NCBI GenBank assembly: GCA_964630265.1
Contig: CAZVRW010000051.1
Coordinates: forward strand, 1-25,113
Reading direction: 5' to 3'
Length of the DNA stretch: 25,113 bases
From: CAZBWP01 sp964630265
GTDB taxonomy: Bacteria; Pseudomonadota; Alphaproteobacteria; Rhodospirillales; Defluviicoccaceae
Part shown: in pieces, positions 17,644 through 23,710 of the stretch
How the letters are laid out: each line of letters starts with the position of its first letter
Position numbering within the stretch: the stretch's first letter is position 1
Program-made: the position numbers and the translations under genes
The notes under the pieces: model-generated
Told to the model about the DNA's origin: nothing
What the model saw: the letters and a program-made list of their open reading frames with translations, nothing else
Databases searched by the model: none

Positions 17644-18900
17644 TCAGGGCGCGTAAACGGTGCCGACCCGGGCGGCGGCGGCGTCGACGCGGGCGATGTC
17701 CGCGTCCTCCGACATCGCGTGACGGGCGCGCCGCAACGCCTCGGCCGACATCTCGCGGGCGACGTCGCCGAACAGCAGCGGATCGGTGGCGGCGAGCGTA
17801 GCCAGCGCCTCTTGCAGCCGCACCTGCACCTCGGCCAGGCCGGCGCCGTCGCGGGCGATCGCCCGGAAGGCGTCGCCGACCATCGCCCGCGGCTCGATGG
17901 GCGGCAGGCTGAGGCGGGGACAGCGAACCTCGTCGGACGACGGCTGCCGTTCGGCGTCGCGCCAATGGACGAGAAGGCGGGTGAGGGTGGTGAGCACATC
18001 CATGGCCGTGCCGGGATCGTTTACCGCCGGCGAGAGCGCGCGGGACGCGATCTCCGAAAGCACGCACAGGCCATAGCGCGGATCGTGGTCGAATGACCGC
18101 TCCGTGCCGATGGTGAACGCCGACCGGATGGTGCGTCGCGCGTCCTCGTCCGCCTCCTCGGCGAGTACGGCCAGGATGGCTGTCGGGTCGACGTAGGCGC
18201 CGTGGCCGGCGATCACGTGCAGGTCGGTGCCGAGCCGCTCGGCGGCGCCCGCCAGCTCGCGTTCGTCGATGTGCTGGACGAAGCCGATGCTCTCGGCCGC
18301 CACGGCATGGCCGTCGGGTCGAGCCGCGTCCCGCCGCGTTCGTCCGTGGGTCGGCCGCGCCGCCGCGATGGCCGCCCGCGTCGCCCGCTCCGCCCGGTCG
18401 ACGGCTTCGCCGACGCCGCCGATGTGGCTCAGCGCCTGGATCCAGCGGATCAGGGTGACGACGACCACGGCGATCAGGCACAGCGTGATGACCAGCAGCA
18501 CGAAGCGTTCGGAGACGTCATAGAAGCCGGCGGAGAGCGCGACGAGGGCGAGCAGGCTGAACAGGAACGCGCCGATGAAGGTTGAAATGGCGTTCTGGGC
18601 GGTCCGGTCCTCGATCAGCAGGGCGCGGATTCGCGGCGTCGCGCCCTGGGACGCGGCCTGCATGGCGGTCACCATGGTCGTCAGGGAGAAAATGGCGACG
18701 GCGAGCATGCCGGAGGCGAGGATCTCCAGGATCCGGTCGACGCCGCCGGCGCCCAGCGCCCGCGCCACCGTGGGCGGAACCACCGGGCCAAGCAGCAACG
18801 AGGTGGCCACCGTGGCGACCGACGCCAGCACCGAGACCACCGGCCGGAACCAGATGCGCCGGCTGGCTTTCGAGAGTTTGAACCGCAACCGAGCAAACAT
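17644..18900 (-). CDS. DUF2254 family membrane protein
   Basis: A 418-residue predicted inner-membrane protein of unknown function. Four hydrophobic segments occupy the N-terminal third (about residues 22-43, 58-82, 105-127 and 133-153). A soluble C-terminal region follows. The family signature lies near residues 270-300: GTERSFDHDPRYGLCVLSE, then IASRALSPAVNDPGTAMDVL. The ATG at 18900 has GAGGGGGCG directly upstream. It is last in the minus-strand cluster and converges with phaC. The upstream region carries a twin palindrome (18964-19015). An internal Arg-rich segment (HGRTRRDAARPDGH) after the membrane part looks like a family-variable linker. No function should be inferred from the neighbours alone. 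Confidence 0.88.
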   Translation of the reverse strand: MFARLRFKLSKASRRIWFRPVVSVLASVATVATSLLLGPVVPPTVARALGAGGVDRILEILASGMLAVAIFSLTTMVTAMQAASQGATPRIRALLIEDRTAQNAISTFIGAFLFSLLALVALSAGFYDVSERFVLLVITLCLIAVVVVTLIRWIQALSHIGGVGEAVDRAERATRAAIAAARPTHGRTRRDAARPDGHAVAAESIGFVQHIDERELAGAAERLGTDLHVIAGHGAYVDPTAILAVLAEEADEDARRTIRSAFTIGTERSFDHDPRYGLCVLSEIASRALSPAVNDPGTAMDVLTTLTRLLVHWRDAERQPSSDEVRCPRLSLPPIEPRAMVGDAFRAIARDGAGLAEVQVRLQEALATLAATDPLLFGDVAREMSAEALRRARHAMSEDADIARVDAAAARVGTVYAP

Positions 18901-18963
18901 CGCCCCCTCACGCCCCTATCCCGCGATGCCGGCGGAAGACGACGGTGCGGGCCGAAGGCGAGA

Positions 18964-19015
18964 TTCGCGCGAACGTCGCGCGGTGTCGCCGTTCGCGCGA
19001 ACGTCGCGCGGTGTC
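18964..19015. repeat. twin direct repeat, each copy a 17-bp palindrome
   Basis: Two exact 24-bp copies start at 18964 and 18992 (28-bp period, 4-bp spacer). Each copy contains CGCGCGA-ACG-TCGCGCG, a perfect 7-bp inverted repeat with a 3-bp centre (18966-18982 and 18994-19010). It lies 64-116 bp before the DUF2254 start and after the zinc-ribbon gene. Two identical dyads at 28-bp spacing resemble a double operator, but could also form RNA hairpins. Confidence 0.8.
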
Positions 19016-19078
19016 ACGGAAAGACGACCGCTCGCGCTGCGCGTGGTCGCGGGCCGCCGGATCGGCGCGACGGCGCGT

Positions 19079-19267
19079 TTACCAGCCGTCGGGTTCGCTG
19101 CGCTTGCGGCAGCGCGGGCACAAGCGGTTGTGCCAGCCTTCGCTCAGGAACGGCTGGCGGCATGCCATGCAGGCCCGGCTGTCGGGAATGTCGCCCGCCG
19201 ATTTCACGAGGGGCTCGGGCTCGCAGGGCGCGGCCGCCTCGGCAGCAGTCTCCCGGGTATTGTCCAC
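19079..19267 (-). CDS. small zinc-ribbon protein, function unknown
   Basis: A 62-residue protein. Two Cys pairs, C33-x2-C36 (ACMACRQPF) and C50-x2-C53 (LCPRCRKR), are spaced by 13 residues containing FLSEGWHNR, so a four-Cys zinc ribbon is likely. This small protein pattern (CMxCxxxFxSxGxHNRxCxxC) occurs in alphaproteobacteria without assigned function, from memory. The start is set at the GTG at 19267, because AGGAGG lies 6 nt upstream; an in-frame TTG at 19285 would place that ribosome site inside the gene. The N-terminal 30 residues are acidic and low-complexity. It follows the 74-aa acidic-tailed gene on the same strand. Confidence 0.7.
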   Translation of the reverse strand: MDNTRETAAEAAAPCEPEPLVKSAGDIPDSRACMACRQPFLSEGWHNRLCPRCRKRSEPDGW

Positions 19268-19339
19268 GACAAACCTCCTGGTCAACGTGGCTTGACGGTC
19301 GATGATCGAAGGCGGATCCGCCGCGGGATCGCCGAAGCG

Positions 19340-19564
19340 TCAATCGGTATCGTCGATCGTCTCGGTTCCATCGTCTTCCGCGGTTCCATCGTCTTCCGCG
19401 GTCACATCGTCTTCCGCGATCTCCGGCGACTCCGGCGAGTCGGACTTGTCCTTTTTCCGTTCCGCGGATTTTTCCTGCTTGGCGTTGAGGCGTTCGGCCT
19501 TCTTCGCCGCCTTCTGGCGATCGCGTTCCAGACGGTCCATTCGATAATTGGGCTTTCTCGCCAT
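19340..19564 (-). CDS. small basic protein with an acidic repeat tail, function unknown
   Basis: A 74-residue protein with a sharp charge split. The N-terminal half (ARKPNYRMDRLERDRQKAAKKAERLNAKQEKSAERKK) is Lys/Arg-rich and predicted helical; the C-terminal third is acidic (AEDDVTAEDDGTAEDDGTETIDDTD) and built from an 18-bp in-frame repeat. Proteins starting with MARKPNY are common in alphaproteobacteria but uncharacterised, from memory. No secretion signal or membrane segment. The ATG at 19564 has only a weak ribosome site. Nucleic-acid or ribosome association is a guess from charge alone. Confidence 0.65.
   Translation of the reverse strand: MARKPNYRMDRLERDRQKAAKKAERLNAKQEKSAERKKDKSDSPESPEIAEDDVTAEDDGTAEDDGTETIDDTD
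19364..19417. repeat. 18-bp in-frame tandem repeat in the 74-aa gene at 19340
   Basis: Three 18-bp units (GGTTCCATCGTCTTCCGC type on the plus strand) encode AEDDGT, AEDDGT and AEDDVT. The third unit has two changes. Same type of acidic, frame-keeping repeat as in rpoD. Confidence 0.8.
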
Positions 19565-19665
19565 GGGGCCTACGTCATTGTTAGTGGGGTCCGAGGACGG
19601 ACGTCACGGGGTCCGCCGGGCAACGTGGGACGACCACGCGTCAGGGCATGGTCTCGTGGTTCGAT

Positions 19666-19692
19666 GCTGACGGATGCCTACCGTCCGTCAGC
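19666..19692. other. perfect 9-bp hairpin downstream of the gene at 19747
   Basis: GCTGACGGA / TCCGTCAGC with a 9-nt loop lies 55-81 bp past the stop of the minus-strand gene ending at 19747. No T-run on that strand; it may be a terminator-like or processing hairpin. Confidence 0.5.
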
Positions 19693-19746
19693 GGAATCGG
19701 ACCACCCGATCAACGGCCGTGTTGCCCGCGGCCTCGACGGGCGACG

Positions 19747-19971
19747 TCAGGATCGCTTGCGCGGACGCGACGGTTTCCCGGGTGCGGTTCCGTCCTCGGC
19801 GTCTTGCGCGGATGTTTCGGCCGCCTGCTGTGCCAGACGGGCGGACTTCTGCCGTCCCTGGAGTTCCTGGCGCCGCTGGGCTTCTTCCTCCTGGATCTGC
19901 TTCCATGCCGGCACGGCCGGCTTGGCGGGCCCGCCGAACACGGTCTCGGCGAGCTTACTGAGACGAGCCAT
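19747..19971 (-). CDS. small Gln/Ala-rich charged protein, function unknown
   Basis: A 74-residue protein: MARLSKLAETVFGGPAKP at the start, then a Gln/Glu/Arg-rich helical stretch (residues 24-50, WKQIQEEEAQRRQELQGRQK) that could form a coiled coil, ending with a basic tail (GKPSRPRKRS). The ATG at 19971 is preferred to the TTG directly before it; GGAG lies about 10 nt upstream. I do not recognise a family. It sits between the cold-shock gene and the acidic-tailed gene on the same strand, so the four small genes may form a stress-related cluster, which is inference from position only. Confidence 0.6.
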   Translation of the reverse strand: MARLSKLAETVFGGPAKPAVPAWKQIQEEEAQRRQELQGRQKSARLAQQAAETSAQDAEDGTAPGKPSRPRKRS

Positions 19972-20104
19972 CAATCAAACACTCCTTGCGAGCGCGGCGC
20001 CGAGCGGCATCCGCGTGGAATGGCTGCCGGAAAGCCCGCTGGCGGGCCGGGTGCGCTGCCGCGCCCGGCCCGGACGCCTGAAGCGAACCAGCGTCGGGTC
20101 CGGC

Positions 20105-20308
20105 TTAGGCCAACTTGAGGTTGTCGGCAGCGGCCTTGCCTCGCTCCTGAACGACGTCGAACGAGACCTTTTGGCCTTCGATGAGATCGCTCATACCGGC
20201 CCGCTGCACGGCGGAAATGTGAACAAAAACGTCCTTCGACCCATCGGTCGGCTCGATGAAGCCGAAGCCACGCTGGTTGTTGAAGAACTTGACGGTACCG
20301 ATAGCCAT
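20105..20308 (-). CDS. cold-shock domain protein (CspA family)
   Basis: A 67-residue single cold-shock domain protein that binds single-stranded RNA/DNA and melts RNA structure. The start MAIGTVKFFNNQRGFGFIEP carries RNP1 (GFGFIEP) and VFVHISAV (27-34) carries RNP2; the C-terminus is VVQERGKAAADNLKLA. Length and motifs are fully typical. AAGGAGG lies 5 nt before the ATG at 20308. A leader of unknown length upstream could contain the usual temperature-sensitive RNA structure of csp genes, but I could not demonstrate one. Confidence 0.96.
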   Translation of the reverse strand: MAIGTVKFFNNQRGFGFIEPTDGSKDVFVHISAVQRAGMSDLIEGQKVSFDVVQERGKAAADNLKLA

Positions 20309-20839
20309 GATGGCCTCCTTGAGTCAGGTATAAAAGCGCCGCGCGCCCGGATCGAACGGCGGTCGCGACTTCTGTATCGGCTTCATGGATATCTTGTAGA
20401 AACGCCCCCAAATGCTAATGAACCATTACCGCAAGGCCGGTGGCGAGCCACCCTTTCGCAGCGCGGTTTAAAGGGGCATATCGGCAAGCGGCCGAAGCTG
20501 ATGTCCAAACTAAGATAAAAGGATCTCCGGCCAATTGCAAGTCACGGTTCGGTGGTCATCGCTGCGGCCCCGCCCGATGGCCCCGCCCGACGGCCGCACC
20601 GGGCGGGCATCCCGGGGCCGCTCGACGCCGTGCCGCATACCGAGGACGCGGCGACGGCGGGTGCGCAGCGTCTTGGGTGCGTCGGCGGCCGCACCGACGG
20701 GCGGTGACGTCGGCGGCGCAGTCCTCGTCGCGCCGCAGCGCCTCCGCTGATGCAATGGCAACGAAAAACCGCCGCGGCCCTGGAGCACGATCGTGTCATA
20801 CAGACTCGTGTGGCCCGTGAACCGTGCTCTCGTGGATCT

Positions 20840-20870
20840 GATCTGACGCTTGGCGCCCAAGCGCCAGATC
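20840..20870. other. long 14-bp hairpin downstream of the SDR gene
   Basis: GATCTG-A-CGCTTGG pairs with CCAAGCG-C-CAGATC: 13 of 14 positions pair, with one A/C mismatch and a CGC loop. It begins 57 bp past the SDR stop on the minus strand. No T-run on either side, so terminator, stability element or binding site remain open. Confidence 0.7.
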
Positions 20871-20877
20871 GGTCGAT

Positions 20878-20900
20878 CCACCAAGCTATAAAACTGGTGG
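20878..20900. other. second hairpin beside the SDR stop
   Basis: CCACCA / TGGTGG with an AT-rich 11-nt loop, 27 bp past the SDR stop on the minus strand and 7 bp from the larger hairpin. Confidence 0.4.
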
Positions 20901-20927
20901 TTCCTCGATACGGATGGGGACCGGTGG

Positions 20928-21689
20928 TCAGCCCGCTTGCATGCGCAGCGCGCCGTCGATGCGGATGCATTCCCCGTTGAGGTAGGCGTTGTCGACGATC
21001 GCCATCACCAGCTTGCCGAACTCCGCCGGGTCGCCCAGCCGCGAGGGGAAGGGCACCGACTTGCCGAGCGAGTCCTGGGTCTCCTGCGGCAAACCGGCCA
21101 TCATCGGCGTGCCGAAGATGCCGGGCAGGATGCACATGACGCGGATGCCCGTGCGCGCGAACTCGCGGGCCGCCGGCAGCGTCAGGCCGACGACACCGGC
21201 CTTCGAGGCGGCGTAGGCCGACTGGCCGCGTTGGCCTTCGACGGCCGCGATCGACGCGGTGTTGATCATCACGCCGCGCTCGCCGGTCTCCAGCGGATCC
21301 AGTTGGAGAATGTCGGCGGCGGCGAGCCGCATGACGTTGAAGGTGCCGTTGAGATTGACGTCGACGACCTGCTCGAACTTCTCCAGCGGCAGCGGGCCTT
21401 TCTTGCCGACGATGCTGGCCGGCGGCGCGATGCCGGCGCACTGGACGACGATGCGGGCCGGACCGTGGGCCTCGCGCGCCTTGGCGATGGCCGCTTCCGT
21501 CGACGCGGCGTCGGTGACGTTGCAGACGCAGGCGATGCCACCGATGGCGTCGGCGACGCGCTTGGCGTTGTCCTCGGCCATGTCGAACACCGCGACCTTG
21601 ACGCCGGCCGCGGCCAGCGCCCGGCTGGTGGCTTCACCGAGGCCCGAGCCGCCGCCGGTGACGATTGCCGCTAAACCTTGAGTTTGCAT
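20928..21689 (-). CDS. NAD-type short-chain dehydrogenase, HSD10-like 3-hydroxyacyl-CoA dehydrogenase
   Basis: Interconverts 3-hydroxyacyl-CoA and 3-oxoacyl-CoA. The 253-residue protein has the Rossmann glycine motif TGGGSGLG (11-18). D36 ends beta-2 (VAVFDMAED), which favours NAD(H) over NADP(H). Catalytic S146, Y159 and K163 (YAASK) are intact. The tail (VPFPSRLGDPAEFGKLVMAIVDN; LNGECIRIDGALRMQ) is that of 3-hydroxyacyl-CoA dehydrogenase type 2/17beta-HSD10, which acts on (S)-3-hydroxyacyl-CoA, including branched acyl-CoA from isoleucine. One departure is QCAG at 83-86 where NCAG/NNAG is usual. GGAAGGAA precedes the ATG. The thiolase lies 242 bp upstream on the same strand, fitting a thiolase-dehydrogenase pair in beta-oxidation or acetoacetyl-CoA reduction. 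Confidence 0.9.
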   Translation of the reverse strand: MQTQGLAAIVTGGGSGLGEATSRALAAAGVKVAVFDMAEDNAKRVADAIGGIACVCNVTDAASTEAAIAKAREAHGPARIVVQCAGIAPPASIVGKKGPLPLEKFEQVVDVNLNGTFNVMRLAAADILQLDPLETGERGVMINTASIAAVEGQRGQSAYAASKAGVVGLTLPAAREFARTGIRVMCILPGIFGTPMMAGLPQETQDSLGKSVPFPSRLGDPAEFGKLVMAIVDNAYLNGECIRIDGALRMQAG

Positions 21690-21733
21690 GTTTCCTTCCC
21701 CTGGGATGCCCCTGATTAGAGATGATGGGCCGC

Positions 21734-21755
21734 GAGCCGGCCGATCAACCGGCTC
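21734..21755. other. 7-bp hairpin between thiolase and SDR genes
   Basis: GAGCCGG / CCGGCTC with an 8-nt loop, about 45 bp before the SDR start and 176 bp past the thiolase stop. It may end thiolase transcription or lie in the SDR leader; no T-run is seen. Confidence 0.35.
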
Positions 21756-21931
21756 TTGGTCCCCGTAAACGGACGTGTCGCCCGGCCACTCTGCCGGCGC
21801 GGGCGAGTCACGCCCGGGTCCTCGACGATCCGCGACGCCGACCCTGGCGACCGGCCTAGTGGGTCAGGCCAGTCGCTGCAGGTCGGCCGTTCGGGCCGGC
21901 CGTTCGGGTCGGATGCCTCAGGCGGCGTGCC

Positions 21932-23128
21932 TCAGGTCAGCCGCTCGATCGACATGGCGGTGGCTTCGCCGCCACCGATGCACAGCGCCGCCACACCCTT
22001 CTTCTGCCCGTGCTTCTCCAGCGCGTGCAGCAGCGTGACGATGATGCGCGCGCCAGAGGCACCGATCGGATGGCCGAGCGCGCAGGCGCCGCCGTTGACG
22101 TTCACCATGTCGTGCGGGATGTCGATGTCGCGCATCGCCGCCATGGTCACCACGGCGAACGCTTCGTTGATCTCCCACAGGTCGACGTCGCCGGCCTTCC
22201 AGCCGGACTTCTCCAGCACCTTGCGGATGGCCCCCACCGGCGCGGTGGTGAACAGGTTCGGCTCCTGGGAATGGGTGGCGTGCGCGTGGATCGCGGCCAG
22301 CGGCGTGAGCCCCCGCTTCTCGGCCTCGGAGCGCCGCATCAGCACCAGCGCCGACGCGCCGTCGGAGATCGAGCTCGAGGTCGCCGCCGTCACCGTGCCG
22401 TCCTTGCGGAACGCCGGGCGCAGGGTCGGGATCTTGTCGATGGCCACCTCGAACGGCGCCTGATCGGTCTCGACGAGGCGATCGCCCTTGCGGGTCTTCA
22501 CCAGCACCGGGGCGACTTCCTTCTTGAACGTGCCGTCGTTGGACGCGTTTTGCGCGCGCTTCACGGACTCGGTGGCGAAGGCGTCCTGGGCCTCGCGCGT
22601 GAACTGATACATCTCGGCACAGTCCTCGGCGAAAGTGCCCATGGCCCGGCCTTCCTCGTAGGCGTCCTCGAGGCCGTCATAGAACATGTGGTCCTTCAAC
22701 TGATCGCCATGGCCGAGGCGATAGCCGGTGCGGGCCTTGAGCACCAGGAACGGCGCGTTGGACATGCTCTCCATGCCACCGGCGACGACCACGTCGTGCG
22801 AACCGACGAGCAGGTTGTCGTGGCCGAACATGGCCGACTTCATGGCCGAGCCGCACATCTTGGTCAGCGTCGTCGCGCCGACGTGCCACGGCACCCCGGC
22901 GAAGTGCGCGGCCTGCCGGGCCGGCGCCTGCTTCAGGCCGGCCATCAGGCAGCAGCCCATGATGACCTCGCCGACGTCGTCGGGCGAAACCTTCGACCGC
23001 TCGAGCGCGGCCTTGATCGCGGCGCCGCCCAGGTGGGTGGCGGTCACGGTGGCGAAGTCACCGAGCATGCCGCCCATGGGCGTGCGCGCGGCGCCGACGA
23101 TGACGACGGGATCAGCGGGTGCTGGCAT
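21932..23128 (-). CDS. acetyl-CoA C-acyltransferase (thiolase)
   Basis: Forms or cleaves 3-oxoacyl-CoA, for example 2 acetyl-CoA to acetoacetyl-CoA. The 398-residue protein has all three catalytic elements: acyl-carrying C92 in KMCGSAMKSAM, H353 in GGACALGHPIGASGARI, and C383 in ALCIGGGEATAMSIERL; NEAF occurs as usual before them. The ATG at 23128 starts MPAPADPVVIVGAARTPMGG, the typical thiolase start, and GAGGGAGAGA lies just upstream; a longer frame to 23233 adds non-homologous residues. Its C-terminal GGGEATA differs slightly from the usual GGGMGxA/GGGQGxA. With the SDR downstream it forms a probable two-gene unit that could feed the PHA genes with acetoacetyl-CoA or serve acyl-CoA breakdown; direction cannot be decided from sequence. 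Confidence 0.95.
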   Translation of the reverse strand: MPAPADPVVIVGAARTPMGGMLGDFATVTATHLGGAAIKAALERSKVSPDDVGEVIMGCCLMAGLKQAPARQAAHFAGVPWHVGATTLTKMCGSAMKSAMFGHDNLLVGSHDVVVAGGMESMSNAPFLVLKARTGYRLGHGDQLKDHMFYDGLEDAYEEGRAMGTFAEDCAEMYQFTREAQDAFATESVKRAQNASNDGTFKKEVAPVLVKTRKGDRLVETDQAPFEVAIDKIPTLRPAFRKDGTVTAATSSSISDGASALVLMRRSEAEKRGLTPLAAIHAHATHSQEPNLFTTAPVGAIRKVLEKSGWKAGDVDLWEINEAFAVVTMAAMRDIDIPHDMVNVNGGACALGHPIGASGARIIVTLLHALEKHGQKKGVAALCIGGGEATAMSIERLT

Positions 23129-23189
23129 GGTCTCTCTCCCTCTTGAAACGTTTCCCCAAAAGCGGGTGTGCGAATGCGAAGATAAGAAG

Positions 23190-23218
23190 CTGTAGCACGT
23201 CGCCGCGCGGCAAGACAA
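23190..23218 (-). promoter_or_regulatory. possible promoter of the thiolase gene
   Basis: On the minus strand TTGTCT (23218-23213) and CTACAG (23195-23190) are 17 bp apart, about 62 bp before the thiolase ATG. Motif resemblance only. Confidence 0.25.
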
Positions 23219-23489
23219 GGTCATCGGATGCACGGCAGCCCCGCTGTCGAGACGTGGATCGCAAGGGGCGAATAGGTCGGTCGGGCATGCCGATCACTGG
23301 TCCACGCCGCCCCGCGTCCCGCCGTCCCACCGGCGGTGGCGCCCGTTCCCTTGCGTCGGCGCGTGGCTTGACGGCGGGCGCGCCAGGGCCCATCAAGCGG
23401 CGAACAAACCGCGTTGGTTCGCCGGGAGCGGTCGCCTCCGATGTCCCCGACGAACCGCGCCCCACGGGCAGAACGAACGGGGGACCGGC

Positions 23490-23684
23490 ATGGCCGGCGA
23501 TCATCAGGGCAACGCCGAGCAACGGCGGCTGGAGAACCTGCGGCGTGGCACCGAAAACTGGCGACTGTGGCCGGTCGGCGGCCGAACTGATCGCCAATCT
23601 GGTGATGCGCCCGTACCGTCGGGAACTCCCGCGGTTCCGGATGCGAAAGGCCCCGGGAACTTCCCGCGACAGGGCCCGCGATAA
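23490..23684 (+). CDS. possible small protein, doubtful
   Basis: A 64-residue frame beginning MAGDHQGNAEQRRLENLRRG. The first ~30 codons mostly end in G or C and GGGGGA lies 5 nt before the ATG, both as in real genes here. After residue ~32 (TENWRLWPVGG) the codon bias weakens and the frame runs into a 12-bp tandem repeat, where it stops. No family recognised. It could be a remnant whose 3' end was replaced by repeat expansion, or chance. Confidence 0.25.
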   Translation: MAGDHQGNAEQRRLENLRRGTENWRLWPVGGRTDRQSGDAPVPSGTPAVPDAKGPGNFPRQGPR

Positions 23685-23710
23685 GGCCCGCGACAGGGCC
23701 CGCGATGAGG
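23663..23710. repeat. 12-bp tandem repeat at the MFS start
   Basis: Four units of CCCGCGACAGGG / CCCGCGATAAGG / CCCGCGACAGGG / CCCGCGATGAGG. The ATG at 23705 is created inside the last unit, where ACAGGG has become ATGAGG. Confidence 0.85.

Larger units (their letters stand above)
20309..20927. other. 619-bp region between csp and the SDR gene
   Basis: Minus-strand genes flank it on both sides. Its left ~130 bp should hold the csp leader and promoter. The middle contains GC-rich direct repeats (GCCCCGCCCGA-GG twice near 20571-20593) and no convincing gene; open frames here have unlike-protein composition. The right end holds two hairpins (20840-20870 and 20878-20900). Confidence 0.6.
23129..23704. 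other. 576-bp divergent region between thiolase and MFS genes
   Basis: It should contain the promoters of the thiolase (minus) and the MFS gene (plus). One short possible gene (23490-23684) and a 12-bp tandem repeat (23663-23710) lie on its right side; the rest has no recognised content. Confidence 0.55.

Noticed and set aside
18575..20518. A 647-codon plus-strand frame over the small-gene region
   Set aside because: Antisense to DUF2254, zinc ribbon, the charged proteins and csp; those show ribosome sites and recognisable motifs, this frame does not.
20510..20884. A 124-codon minus-strand frame downstream of the SDR gene
   Set aside because: Arg/Pro/Thr-rich, no ribosome site, no family, and it overlaps the hairpins.
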